Assembly: GCA_026545225.1 (NCBI GenBank)
Contig: CM048845.1
Location: 78,854,533-78,918,532, forward strand
Origin: Cornus controversa
Taxonomy: Eukaryota; Streptophyta; Magnoliopsida; Cornales; Cornaceae
Direction of reading: 5' to 3'
DNA: 64,000 bases
Below are positions 46,984-60,700 of this stretch, one piece after another. The position numbers and the translations under genes are program-made. The stretch's first letter is position 1. The number at the start of each line of letters is the position of its first letter. The notes beneath the pieces are model-generated. The model saw only the letters and a program-made list of their open reading frames with translations, had not been told where the DNA came from and did no database searches.

Positions 46984-49890
46984 TCCAATTTTGAATGGAT
47001 AAAAAATATGGGTTAGGAGGGATGACTTCTTGCTTTCTCTCTCTCTCTCTCTCTTCCATTCGGGAAAGTATTCTCTCCGGCCAAATCCCCATTTCCGCAT
47101 ATTTCAATTATGTAATTCATATTCAGTCACCTGATCATCTTGTTTAATTTTAGTACTTATCAATTCAGTTGTAATAAAAATTTTAAATTTGAATTTAACA
47201 AGATGATGATGTGGTTGAATCTAAACCACAAAATTGAAATATGCAGAGTTGAGGAGAGATTTGACCAGAGAAAATCTTTGTCCCTTCCATTCATTCCAAT
47301 CAAATAAGGAAAGCTTCTTCTATTCTTTCACTTTTCCATCATTCTTCAATCCTTCCTCTCAACCAAACATATAGCATAAGACTCTACTCATTGTATAATT
47401 TGAATATAACATGTATTTACAAGCATTCATTCCATTTCTTAACCCCATCACATGTTCACTAATTTCCTTACATATTATTACTTTTTGTGAGGTTTGAATA
47501 TTTAATTGTTTTGGCATTAAAAAGTTTAAATTTGTTCCATGTCGTATGGGCTAGGCCCATAATTAGATGCTTGCCACGATCCAATCTATCGCATAATTTA
47601 TAATAAACTCAATGATTTTTTTAAAATTTCATATTAAGATATGGCCCAAGTGATCACATGATCTTGTTTGCTTACTTTACCAATGTTGAATGGTGCATAT
47701 GTATCCTCTATTATTCTATGCCTTAAACATGATTTAACATTATTACATATGAAAATGCTATGAAAAAAAAAATGCTTAAATTATGAGTTTTATAATATTT
47801 TGGAGAAACCTGTGCACTGCTCACACCCTATCACCTAATAACAAACTTGTTATTGTCATTAATTATAATTAAACTACATTAATAAAATTAGGTTTTGTCA
47901 CTAATAACAAAATTGTTATAGTCACTAATTAACATTAAACTACTTAAATAAAATTAGGATTTCGCAAGGCTATCTAAAAAAGGAAAATAAAAAATAAAAA
48001 GTGGGGTTATCCATAAAGATGAAAAAAATATTAAAAAAATGAATGTCAATGGCTGGGTTTTCTGACTTCCTTTATTTTTGTTTAATTTATAACAACAGTT
48101 TGAATTTAGATGATAAAGTCAAACTCGGAAAATATATTTTATCGTCAATTATCAATAAGTTGTTGAATAATAGTGTCTCGGATTGGACTTTCCTGATGTT
48201 TCAATGTATACTCTTCTTATTTTTGTCATCACTGCCAAGTTCCGCGCGCGCGCACATATATGATATATCTATATTGACGAAGCTATTGCCAATTGTTTTA
48301 TTAGATAATGTTATCTACAGATGTCTAAGTGGCAAATAATGATTCTTATAATTAAATCAGCTTCCAACTACCAATCAAATGACGCAGGGAATTGAAATTT
48401 TATCCAAACATTAGACTAACCTTCTTTCATATTTTGTCATATTATACTGACATTCTCTCTTGTTTGTTAAATTAAACTGATATCTCTTAAGATTTGAGTG
48501 TTTGTAACACTGTATTCTCTTTTCTTAACTTTTGTTGACATATGTAACCCCACTTGTTCAAATGGAATTACACAAATTTTGTTATTGTGATGTTAAAAGC
48601 CTGAAACTCTACAAATTGAGTTTACAAACTTTTCTCTCTCCCTCTTATCTTTCTCTCTCTATCTCTCACTCTATTTACAAAGCTTTTGGGTCTGCAAATC
48701 TGGATATATATATATATATATATTCCTCTAATTATAAGTCTTTTCGATTTGCAAAAACTTTAATAGTATCTTTATGCCACATCAATATCTTTATTTTACA
48801 CAATCATATATGTATTGGTCTTGAATTCTATGTACAAGTATGAAAACTAAGAAAATCACATGTGCAGAATCTTTAGTCCACCTCACTAATTATTCTTAAC
48901 ACAAAGTTACTGATCATATGGTAAGTTGGTAACATGTGCATAAGGAAACTCTCAAATCCTTGATACGAACCATTGGTATGAACCTTCAAAGTGCTACCAA
49001 CAACTAGAAATCGAACCCTAAAACACCAAAATCAAACACATTAACTCAAACTCAAACCTTTTATACGAACTCCAACTAAAATTCTCAATACGAACCATCA
49101 AAAAATATATTTAGTCAAAAATCTGAAATAAAACCTTCAATACGAACACTCGATACAATGATTTAGCCTACCAATCTTCAAGTATTCAATCCTAACAGAT
49201 ACGAAATACAATCCTAATTAATAGAGAGATGGAGAGAATAACGTAAATGGTAAGTGAAAAGTTTATTTAATAATGGTGATTTGACATATCGGCATTTTGG
49301 TCTTTAAAAAAAATTATGTTTATTATAATAAAATAATATATATAATAAGGGTAAAAACATAATTACACAATAACCGTTAACAGATTCCGCAAGACAACTT
49401 TGACAGGGGAGATCAATGAATTTTGACAAACAAAAGGGGATGTCAGTGTAATATGACGAAACTTCAAGAAAGGTCAGTATAATTTGCCCTATATTTTTAT
49501 ATATTTCGTAATTCGTATGTAAATTAGATTTTGCTATTTTTTGTTGCGATTAATTATACTTGCACTTCTTAAATTCAGCCTTTATTACGTAGAGATGTTA
49601 TATATGAAAAAAACTATATGTGAAATGTCATTTTGTTCTTTTAAAAAAAGGAACATGTGAAAAAAAACAAGTCATTTTGTTCCCAACTTTTTAATGCCTT
49701 TTCTACTAAAAGAAATAAAAATGTTAAATGATTTAAATGTCCCTACAATAATTAGTTTATTTTAAATTGAGGATCAAACACACTCATTACTTCAAAATAC
49801 AACTTCAAAATACAACATATTACGTTGAGATGTAACATTGCAATACTGTCAAATCGAGAATATGTTGGGTGGTATTGCATTTTTAATTTA
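46984..49890. other. Intergenic, no gene seen
   Basis: AT-rich with a (CT)n run near 47037-47053 and a (TA)n run near 48707-48722. A TE-end-like sequence (minus strand GGGCAAATTATACTGACC) lies near 49490 without a visible partner. The 98- and 103-codon frames at 48043 and 48532 are low-complexity, with no family resemblance. Confidence 0.55.
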
Positions 49891-50812
49891 TGCAAAAGTG
49901 CAAAAAACTCTTGAACTTTTCTCTATGTGCAAAAACAACCCCTAAACTATTTTTTGGAGCAAATCAGTCTATCATTTTATAAAAGTAGATAACTTGACCA
50001 TCTGACAAAATTATAATGACATATATATACCTTTTACTATGACCATTATGCCTTTCTCTCTATAAATAGTGTTTTTAAAAATAAAAAATAGCTAGATAAA
50101 TTTCTAAATAATAAGTTTCGAAACATAAAAAATAAAAGGCTAATAGAACTTTATTTAAGATTTTTTTTATAAAAAGTATAACTATCATATATACTCTTTT
50201 CTCTACTAGTATAGTCAATAGTGTTTTCTAAATAAAAATTTTAAAAATAAAGAATGAGTTTGATAAAATTATCATTGAAAATATTTTTTCTTTGATTTGC
50301 TAACTATAATAGGAAGAACTACTCTAATAATAAAAAATAATTAGAAACATAAAAAAGTAAAAGACCAATAAAATTTTATTTCATAATTTTATCAAACTAT
50401 TTTTTTTAAAAAAAAAAATTGGAAAATATTATATTAATAAAAAAAAATGTCGTATGGACAAAACTCCACGCTTGAGTAGGTTCTGAGAGAGATGGATGTC
50501 AGTAAGCCTTACCCCCATTAAAAAAAAATTTAAATAAAGTTCTATTAGTCTTTTATTTATTTTTTTATGTTTTTAAACTTATTATTTAAAAATTTCATCT
50601 AATTATTTTTTATTTTTTAGAAAATCTTGTATTTATAGAGAGACGAGCATAATGATCATAGTAAAAGATATATATATGTCATTATAGTTTTGTCAGGGGG
50701 TGAAGTTGTCCACTTTTATAAGTTGAATGACTAATTTGCTTCAAAAAATAATTTAAGAAATATTTTTGCACATTGAAAAAAATTCAGGAGAGTTCTTTTA
50801 TCTCTTTCTTGC
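49891..50812. mobile_element. Large foldback (long inverted repeat) element
   Basis: The left arm (about 49891-50162) and right arm (about 50524-50812) are inverted copies, alignable over some 275 bp. Examples are TTTGGAGCAAATCAGTC against TTTGAAGCAAATTAGTC, and AATTATAATGACATATATAT against ACTATAATGACATATATATA. The loop contains a partial third copy of the inner arm sequence and a SINE fragment. There is no coding capacity and no target duplication was read. A transcript across it could fold into a long hairpin. Confidence 0.8.
50461..50517 (+). repeat. SINE 3'-domain fragment in the foldback loop
   Basis: GAGTAGGTTCTGAGAGAG followed by ATGTCAGTAAGCCTTACCCC matches the style of the angiosperm SINE 3' domain. 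It is the second such piece in the window, and an A run follows. Confidence 0.45.
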
Positions 50813-50881
50813 AAAAAAAAAATAAACGAAAAAAAAAGAAGAACTCTTCACATCAACAAATCCCACGGCCAATATGATGGT

Positions 50882-50883
<2 letters not shown>

Positions 50884-50915
<32 letters not shown>
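50884..50915. repeat. (TA)n microsatellite
   Basis: Pure TA run between the foldback element and the MITE at 51014. Confidence 0.95.
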
Positions 50916-50917
<2 letters not shown>

Positions 50918-51013
50918 CTTGGCAACATTATGAATAAATTAGGATTTATCAACATATTCCATCCTTTTAACATTATTTGCACGATGATATATAATAAATG
51001 AAGATTATAATTA

Positions 51014-51798
51014 GAGAGACGATATTCATACTCCTATTTTTTACAATTGCACTCTACATGTTTTTTTCTTTTAAAAGAAATGACAAAAAAAGTTTCTAAA
51101 GTTTCTTATTTTACAATACCACAACTACCCTTTATATTATAAACTTAAACCTTTTTAGCTTCTTTACTTTATTTATTACCATTTTTATTTTTATCCCGTC
51201 AAATGGGATAATTTATTTAACAAAGATTACTTTTTTTTTTGGTCCTTCCAAAAGAGATAATTTCTTTTTTTGATCATATCAAAAGAGGTAATTTATTCAA
51301 TAAAGATACCCTCTTTTTGAGTCCTCTCAATGGAGATACTTTATTTAACAAGAATATTTTTTTTTTAGGTACTTTGTTCTTATATCCTGTCAAAAGATAT
51401 AATTTATTCAACAATGATAACTTTTTTTTTTGTTACTTTTTAATTTTTGGTTTCTATTAAAAAAGATAATTTATTTAACAGAGATAATTTTTTTTTTGTC
51501 TTGTCAAAAGAGATAATTTATTCAACATAGATAACTATTTTTTGGGTCCGATAAAAATAAAGAACCTTTTTTTTGGGTTATTTTTTTTTTTAGTATTTTT
51601 TTTTGGATATTTTTTGTATATCATGTCGAAAGAGTCCAAAAACATTAAAAATTGGAGAGAGAGATGACATATCTAAAAAGGTAATTTAGTATTTTGAAAA
51701 AAAAAATCATTTACATGTGAAATTAAGATTAAAAGTGATATTTTATTTAAGACGAGAATGCAACTGAAGAAAAGGAGAATACAAATACCGCCTCTCTC
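51014..51798. mobile_element. Non-autonomous DNA element carrying a minisatellite
   Basis: The ends pair as inverted repeats (left GAGAGACGATATTCATACTC, right on the minus strand AGAGAGGCGGTATTTGTATTC), flanked by TAATTA (51008-51013 and 51799-51804). The termini resemble those of 42902-43084, so they may be one family. The interior holds the tandem array at 51190-51560. Confidence 0.75.
51190..51560. repeat. Degenerate tandem array of about 50-60-bp units
   Basis: About seven units share the core (A/T)CAAAAGAGATAATTTATT, then CAA(C/T)A(A/T)(A/G)GATAA, then a T run. The spacing varies and there is no coding sense. Confidence 0.8.
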
Positions 51799-51804
51799 TA
51801 ATTA

Positions 51805-54800
51805 TTCATACAATAATACATTTTGAATTGAGTTTGGAATCTTGGTATGGTGTTTGTAACTTTTCCAATTGGGCTTTTTCTGTTTGTCTTAGTTGGGTCT
51901 CATTTGTTTGTTTTACATGCTTTAACGTCACTATCAAATAAACTTTCCAGCATGTTGTTAATGGCTCTTTAGAATTTGCTAGCAAGGCCATTTAGGTTGA
52001 CATTGATGCAAAGTGTGAAGTAGTTCACACATACATTATCGCATAGCTCAAGAAGGGAAAATGTACTGGGTACTCTGAATATCGTAGGCTCGGCTAATCA
52101 TAAATTGTTATTGAGTACTTCGAATATTCATATGCTCGGTGAATGATAAATTGTTACTCCGTACTGTACTTTCTATTATTAAATAAAATTGAGAGTTTTC
52201 ATTAATTGAAGTGCGGTGTATGAGAATATTCGATTATCTAGACTAATATAAGCTTCTTATTTGTAAGACTTTAAATAAAATGGGTTTGATTTGAAATGGA
52301 AATTGGGTATAGATGTTATGAAATAGATAAGTATTTATACAATATTTGATCCAAATCAAGTATATTATTTATAAAAATCCTGTTTAAATTATTTTGATTG
52401 AATATAGATTATGCTCATAGAATTCGATTTGAATTTGGATTTGGATATGAATCCTGACATTAAATATGGATTTGGACTTGAATCACGTGAATCAATTCAT
52501 CACACCATTTCAAGCCCTAAAAACTTCATAAGTTGCCATTTAACTTGTCATAAAGTAAAATGATCATTATTTATTTATTTATCATTTCATGGATCAGTGA
52601 TAGAAAGGATAAAAAATACTTGCCAAAAAAAAAAAGGGTCAAACCTGAATTATATTTTAAATCTGAATGCTCATCATGCCTAAAATAGAAAAAAAAACCA
52701 ATAAATTAATTAGAATAATTTTTCAAAATATATTTGATGAAGATAAAGATGATTCACGGAGTATTTAAATTTTTTTTCCTTGAAATACAACCATTTTGAA
52801 ACAGGCAAATTATAGTAAAGAGCCTCTTTTGATAAATAAAAGAAAAATGTTGTCACATAATTTTTCTAAAAGAGTGTTGCTCTCGCACTCTCGCTTTGCG
52901 CTCCAAACACGCTCCGCACTAGGAGAAATTGAAAAAGAGAAGCCATGACAATTTATCCATGAAGCCATAGTTTTGTCCATGGGCCTGCTGTTCCAACAAT
53001 CATGAAAAACTCTTTAAGAAAAAAACAGGGTCCAGTGTTTAGTGACCAGCCCGTTGGGCTGGACTGTCTGGACGGGTCCTAATCCATTTTGTAAATTAAA
53101 GACTAATCTTATGGTAACATGACTAACCGGTTGGGCTGGGTGGGCCAATTCGATCCAATTTGAACCTAACTCGGTTTCCTAATGGTTTTAGAGGGTTCTT
53201 TCATTTCTCGAGTTGTGGGCATGAATTGGTATTAAGGTCTATTCAATTCACTTCAATTCAAGCCTAATTTAACTTTTTATCTTGTGTTAAACATTTTTCC
53301 TCCGAGTGGTGTTTGGTTTAATAAATTTTCAATTGGGCCTTTAGTTGGACCTAGGTTTGGGTTACTCTCAGGGGAGATGTTGGGTAATTCTGGTATATAA
53401 ATTCTCTTTTTCTATTAAATATCATGTATTCTTTTAAATTTAATTTTTTGAAATATTTTTAATTAGTTCATCCCAAACTCAATAAACTAATTTATTTAAA
53501 ACTTAAACAATCTATAAAATGTATACACACTTATAATATTGCCATTAATAGAGCTCGAACACTCGTTAAAAAATAGAGATCATGCAATCATGCCAATTTA
53601 TCATCATTATTATTTTTTCATTAAAGTAATGATACGCTATTTTTGAATAAATAATTGAATATCTATTTCTAATGAAGGGTAAAAAGTAAAATATCTGAGG
53701 AATAAAAAAGTATTTTAATTTTTATTAGGTGAAAACTTTAACTAACTAGTTTACTTGATTTGACTGGCGCGTCTCTGTATCTTTAAGATTGAAATTAAAA
53801 TTTTGATACTTGTGAAAGCGTGAGATTGACTCTCGGTCCAATCTTATGGAGTCATGTTGCACGCCCTTGCTTAAAGTAAAGTTTTACTCGCATCTGAACA
53901 GTGAATTTGATTCATATCAACATCAAACTAGAGTGCCTACGTCATTCATACGATCAAAACAAGTATGTGATGCAACCCTTTGATTATGATCCTAAGAGGA
54001 GAAGAACATCGAACGGTGTAGATTTAAGGAGTGTTTACACCTCAGACAAACATAAATAGTTCCCCAACAGAATGAAAGCTGCCCACCAACCAATAACCAA
54101 AAAGTGGGATCCACCCAAAAGATAGCCCCATGCGGCCTTTCTTTGTCCAAATTAAGCAATGAAATGCTAATCATACACGCACTTAACGCCTGTGGATTGT
54201 AAAAATTCGAAATGTAAAAAAAAAAAAAAAAAACTCCACTGTATAAAAAATGTGTAAAAAAATATCCTTATTATTTGGAATATATTCTCTATAATTTCAA
54301 ATTTTGGAATAAATTTTTTTCTATTGCATATGATGTCAGAATTTTTTTTAAAAATTCAAAAGTACCCTTTTTATTATTTCACATTTTAGCTTTTTTTAAA
54401 TAAAAAATTTCATAAAGTAAAAGTACTTTAGGTTCAATTTTTCGCAAATTGAAGATTTGTCTTTATTTGCACAAATTAAAAAATGTAAGATTTTTGCACA
54501 TTTTTCATATAGCGGAGTTTGTGTTGCACTTTACCTTGTTATTAAGTACTTTGTATTCTTTTAGATTGAATGAAGAGGTTTTTTTTTTTTTAAAAAAAAA
54601 ACTTTTATCTTGGATCCTTTGGGAGCTTCACTGATTCACTATGACATTTTTTCATTAATGACGTAATAAGATTTTCTTCTTGTTGAGTTTTGATTACCTT
54701 GGCTGAAACTGAATGAAAAAATTATTAGAATTTGTAAAATTAACAACTTAAATTGAAGGAATTAAATTTTTGATAAAGACAAATTTGACAAATTTGCCAA

Positions 54801-56481
54801 ATTTAGTAACAAAGTTGAGAAATCAAGTTCACGTCTTGAATATTTTTAATATTCATTATTAACAAAATCTCTTTTCTTAAAGAATTTCGCTATCAAGTAC
54901 TCATTTATAATTTTTAAGGAAAATATATTTTTAATGCAACTAAATAAATCACAACCAACATATTCACATAGACTTCACATAAATGCATCCAATTATGGCT
55001 CAAAGTAGGATCCAATGATTGTGATTAAATAATTCTTAAAAAAAAAAGAAAGAGAGATCTGTCTAGTTCAGTTATTTGAAAATATTAAAAAAATCAAGAA
55101 TTACAATAACATTGTTATATGAAACTATGGCTTTCCTAAGCTCCTCTTCGAGAGAACAACTTCTAAAAAATTATCAGTCAAATAAAATTTTAAAATGTTT
55201 TCTATTTTTTGATCTTATGAAAACAAAAAATTATTTTGAAGACAGTGAACCAACCTAAAATCTGACTTGCCTATTCCGCACCTAATAGAAATGACTTTGT
55301 TGTATTAGAATCAGATTAGGAGCAAGTTTTGAAACGAGAGTTAAAGTCCGTTCGTTTAGTTTAAAAAGTATACATAAATGGATATGTCATTATTTTGTAT
55401 TTGTTCTATGCATTATTTATGAAGATATTTTTGTCTTGTAATCACAAAAGTTAACGAATTTAATGATTATTTATTGTGAAATATTTTACTATATATACAA
55501 TTTTAAAAAAAAAAATATTTTTCTTGAATTTATTTAGAATTATATTGAGTTGTTTAAATTATGCATATAAGAGAATGTTGAACTCGTTAGAACTTAGAAG
55601 CATGAAAAAGTGGTTAATTGATATGTGAAACAGGTTTGGGATCGAGACACTTGGTATCATACCAAAGTTTTGTGTAGGCAACTTAGATGAGTTGGAGGTA
55701 TAATTCGAGTTCAACCCGACATATAAGATGTTCGAGCTTAACTCAATCAGAACCTGACTTTCAATCCAAACTATTCAACTTGAGGCTGACTCATTCTTAA
55801 AATTTTAAATTCATGTTGAATTCTGGTTTACAACTCAAAATGAAATTTTGGATTAAAAAGTCGGGTTAGTTCGGGTTCATAAATATATATTACTTTGAGA
55901 AAATGATAAGGTGTATTGTGGTACATGAATATTTATTAGAAACTATCTCTCAATATGCAAGCAATACAAATATATATTTACACTAGTGTATTGCCCGTGC
56001 TTATGGGCTTTGGCACTATAAAAAAAATTTGTTGGATTGAATCATTTTAGGGTTGTGAGGGTAGGTGGACGTGTATATGAATTTAGATGTGCATGTAATG
56101 GGTGAATCATGACCATTAAATTTAAGATAGAAAAAGTTATTTTAGACTATAAATATGTATATATATTTTGAATCTTAAGATTAGGTTTTTAAGCATTTTT
56201 TACTGTTAGAATTTTTTTTTTGAGAGAGATTAAAACACAATGCTTAAATATAATATATATATTACATATAATCAGGTTTTTCGGGTTAGCTAATTGGGGA
56301 CGAGTTCGGGTTGGGTTTTGAGTTACCCAACACATTAACCCAAGCCTGTGCCAAAATGAATTCAGATTCCTCTTTTTCAATCCAAGTTTGAATTGAATTT
56401 CATATAACATTGCCTAAGTCCAAAAATTTTAGGATTGGGCTCAGATTAGTCTGCCCAAGTTGCGGCTCCACCTTTGTGTGA
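51805..56481. other. Long gene-poor AT-rich stretch
   Basis: A tandem pair of about 45 bp (GTACT(C/T)(T/C)GAATAT, GGCTCGG or TGCTCGG, AT(C/G)ATAAATTGTTA) lies at 52070-52160. Short GGCTGGACTG-type sequences occur near 53060. No splice-bounded exon, RNA gene or clean transposon was recognised. Confidence 0.55.
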
Positions 56482-56490
56482 AAATAAATA

Positions 56491-56852
56491 GGGTAAATAT
56501 CACTGACACTTCCTGAGGTTTGATGTATTGACACGCGGCTATAACTTTATGAATTTTCGTCACTAACACCATCAGTTAGCTTTTTCATTTTTTCAATATG
56601 TGAAATGTTTTTATTGCACCTGATTATTTAAATGTATTTTAGTATAAAAATATCAGAATAGAAAAATGACCATAATACCCTTTTATGATAATATGCATTG
56701 GCAACTAATTTTTTATTTTATGTTAATATTATTATTTATGGAAATAAATAATTATATATATTATAGTGTGTATATATATATATAGAGTAAAAGAAAGAGA
56801 ATTTTAATTACTTTTTTTATTTTATGTTAATATTATTATTTATAAAAATAAA

Positions 56853-56891
<39 letters not shown>

Positions 56892-57140
56892 AGGGGTATT
56901 TTGGCCTATTAGACATAGTTAAATGGATAAATTTAGTGTTCAAATGAATTTGATTAGAAGTTAAAGGACAACATGATTATTTCACCGTTAAAAAGTGTTC
57001 TGATAGAGTGTACTTTTGACAAGAGAGAGTGTATATAATATACGACACAAATCACAAAGAATATTAGTGACAAAAATTCACAAAGTTGTAACCGCATATT
57101 AATACATCAAATTTTAAAGAAATGTTAGTGATATTTTTCC
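56491..57140. mobile_element. Mutator-like MITE with about 80-bp TIRs and perfect 9-bp TSD
   Basis: Left GGGTAAATATCACTGACACT pairs with right (minus strand) GGAAAAATATCACTAACATT, and similarity continues through TTTGATGTATT and TTTGTCACTAA for about 80 bp. The direct repeat AAATAAATA flanks it (56482-56490 and 57141-57149). A 52-bp block (TATGTTAATATTATTATTTA) is repeated internally, and a (TA)n run lies at 56857-56888. It lies about 0.6 kb upstream of the SnRK2 start. Confidence 0.9.
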
Positions 57141-57440
57141 AAATAAATAAAAGAAAAATAGAGCGTGCTCTTCGCTGATTTAAGGAGCGCGTAAAAGCAG
57201 CAGCTAGGTCGGTAGCTTATGATTGATTTGGTTGTACTATTCTCTTACAAGTACATGGAACCCAGAACTTCATACTGGGAGCCACAAGGAGCACGCTAGC
57301 ATAGAGACAGCGACTTATCCTGCGCCCCTTCCTTGAAGGGTAAAGGCTGGCTTTAAACATCCCTACAAGTGTCATATACAGTCTTGTATTGTTAACATCA
57401 GAGTATTTAAAGGCCGACCCACAGTCACACTTCGCTATAT

Positions 57441-57450
57441 ACACGTGTCC
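57441..57450. promoter_or_regulatory. ABRE/G-box upstream of SnRK2
   Basis: ACACGTGTCC contains the CACGTG G-box and the ACGTGTC ABRE form recognised by ABF/AREB bZIP factors. It lies about 290 bp before the ATG at 57742. ABA or osmotic control is inference. Confidence 0.45.
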
Positions 57451-57741
57451 TTCCATATATATATATATATATAAATATATATACACACATAGATAACTCG
57501 TTAGATATATAGTTTATACTTCATGAATCATTATTGAACTTTTATTTTTAATGAGACCTTAGACTAAGATCAGTAAGACTTAAAAAGCCCAACTTTCTTT
57601 GTGGGGAAGGTGGTCTTGTTATTTTGAAACAGTCTCTCTTTCTCTGATCTCTAACTTTTGTGTTTCTTCCTTTCAAAATTTTTGGTGGGTTTTGAAGTTT
57701 TAATTTGAGTTCTGTTGCTTGTTAATTTGGGGTGGGTTGGG

Positions 57742-60700
57742 ATGGAGGAAAAATATGAGCCATTGAAAGAACTTGGTTCTGGGAATTTTGGGGTGGCAAG
57801 GCTGGTCAGAGACAAGAAGACAAAGGAACTTCTTGCTGTCAAATACATAGAAAGAGGGAAAAAGGTAATATTCTAGTCAAATAGATCAAATTTATGTATA
57901 ATATTCTGCAGGAGATTGTGTGTGTGTGTGTGTGTGTAATTGCATATGTAGATAAATTGCTTCTTTGTATGTTATTTATATTGGATGAACTAAAAATTTG
58001 AAATGAGTTTATTTATCAATTGATATCTTGAAATGGGTTAATGGGCTTTGTCTGAATTTGAGTTTTCTCTTGTCCCAATTTGGAACTGTCATAGTTGCAG
58101 CATATTGAGCATTGCTCTCCTGGGTTTTGGGGGTGGTCAAAAGACTCAAAACTAATAACAAGTGCTTTTCATATTCTTCTTTCATGGAAAAGTATTTTCC
58201 ACCATGGAGGGTCTGTGTGGAGGAACTAAGAAGCCAATACTGACTTGAATTGCTTTTTCATGTGAAGAGAGATAATTTAGGTTGCCACTTTGTGGTGGCT
58301 TGGCAAGAAATTTTGGCATTATGTGGAAAATTAGAAGAAAAAAGAAAAATTTTGGAGGAGATTTTAGAGGGTTGGTTCTCTCTCTTGTTTCTTTGCACAC
58401 ATAGGTGTGGTCCAATGTTGATTAGGTGGCACCATAGCTTCATTATTGTGCATATTGAGTGGAGGTGTTGAGGCAATGCTGCTAGTGGAGCAGCATTGTG
58501 GATTTATGGAGTTGGGGGAAATAAGGGGTGTTGAATTGAAATGAAGGGTAAGATTACTATACAGCGGCAGGTTTATAGATGCAGAAAGTACGTTTTTTAT
58601 TTGGGTGATAAATACTAAATTCTATTCCCTTTCAATTTCCCCCTCAATTAGTGACATTTCTATTTGTTATATCGTCCCAATCTGCAGCCCCATCATGTGT
58701 GATTCATGCAAATCACTGATTTATGTTGTGTAATTTGTGATATCTTTTTCTTTTTCTTCTTTTTTTATTTATTTTTTGTTCCTATTTGGCCCTAGTCTCT
58801 CTACCTTCATTAGCACATTCTTGCAAAAAATCCTTATATGATCTCCTTGGATTTATTGGATCAAGAAAATTGTCAATGTTGAGTGCTTTATATATCTGAT
58901 AACCATAGTTGAAGTGGCAGGCCTCACTATAACAACTGGTGTCAGAACTTCTGTGTGGTGCTTATATTTATTTGGGTGTAAAGTTGTGTTAGAAATAAAG
59001 AAAGAGAATTGTATATATTAAATTGATATTAATATCTGAACAATACATAAAGGTCTATTTATAGGCACATAATCTTGAAGGCTAAATAAACTTAGGAGAC
59101 AAGAAATCCTAGTCCTAGATGGTTTAGAAGAAGGTGTAAGAAACCTATGCATTTTTTTTTAGTGCAAAATTGAATTGAAAAATAACTGGTTTTTGGTTTG
59201 AGTAGTTAGATGACTCACAAGAATTTTTGACTTCATAGTTCGTGATCTCTTGCTGGTTAGGGATGTGAAATACCTTTGGGAGGGAGCAAGATGCTGAATC
59301 TGGTTTGTCTATCTAACTGTGCCTAGCTGATGAGGTTTAATTTAGCATGGTGAAAAACAGCTGTTTGGCTGTGATAAATATCTCTGCATCAATCAACCAA
59401 ATTGCCTGAAAAGAATGTTAAATTCTTTAAGAATAGCTAAGGTTAGAGCAATTTGAACACTTAAATATTTAAAATGACTTCCTTGTTAAGTACAAAGTGT
59501 TGATGTGATGACAGAGGAGGAAGACAAGATGGTCATCCTGTTATGCATTGACAACTTGGTGATGACTTTCGGTTGTTCTGAAGATGATACACTGACACCA
59601 GGAATGGTAACTGCTGTATTAATTGACAATTTATTATGTAGAAGGGTCACTTTGGCAATTGAAGGGAGACCTATAAAAACTCAGAAATCTGACTGGTTGC
59701 TTAGTAAGTCGGCTTTGGATATGGTTCCAAGCCCATAATTAATTGTTTTCTTAGGCTTTTAACTCAAATGACAACTTAGGACATAATTCTAATCAACAAG
59801 AAAGTTATGAGAGAATAATATACTAGAAAGGTATATAAGAGGTTACCTGTAAATTACCAAAAAAATGTGTTACTTTGTAAACTATTTTGGATTCTGTATA
59901 TGTGGTCACGAGCTGACCATTACTTGGCTGGAGCTAATGCATACTGTTCCGAAACATCAAGCTAAATAAGCTTGGCTCAATAGAAACCACTGTGACAGAG
60001 GTTTCTTTTTATCAATCATGAGCAGAGTATATTAAATGAACATCTGAATATGTCCAAGCATTAAAGGTATTCAGTAAAGCTTTGAACCAACATCCAATAT
60101 GTCAAAATAGTAATCTGAACACTTCTATAACTTGACATATTATCCAATAGAGTTCAAGTCTAAAAACCATGATATGTCTGACAAGAGTGCTGATGGTACA
60201 GTGAACTCATTTCGCTTTCGGTTGGTAGGTAGGTCACTGCTATATGACTTGTTCGATTGCTCAAATACTGAAGAAGGCAACTTGCCATGTGGCTGCTGAA
60301 AGTGTAGTGAAATCCCTTACTGATAAAGATGAATGAATGTAGTGATTGTTCACTGAGAATAGAATGTAGAAAATACAAAAGCATATGAAAAAATTAAGTT
60401 AGTTCCATGATGAACCTTATTATATGAGGTGGGGGATAGATTTGTGTGTGGAAGCAGGGAAATGCTTTCCTTAGGAGGTGCAAGTGTGCATTTATATTTA
60501 TATTTTTTCTAAATTATTAAGGATGAATTCGAGTTTGATTAACAATCAAAACAAAATTGGGACTTTTTGAATATTTTTACTTATAACTAAATAACAATCA
60601 AATTTGAGGGATATTCCATTTTCAAATTACATATAATTAGATGATGGCTCCTTAGTTTAATTTTAAAATTTGAGGAAATAGTAGTTGTTGCTTTCATTTA

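Noticed and set aside
58925-59160. Possible LTR and primer-binding site in SnRK2 intron 1 (TGGTGTCAGAAC near 58940, then a TGTTAGAAATAAAG block with CTATTTATAGG)
   Set aside because: The motif order is suggestive of a Copia-type remnant, but I found no second LTR, no paired ends and no target duplication.
59505-59738. 77-codon frame in SnRK2 intron 1
   Set aside because: It lies inside a large intron of a well-supported gene, has no domain I recognise and no splice-site support as an extra exon.
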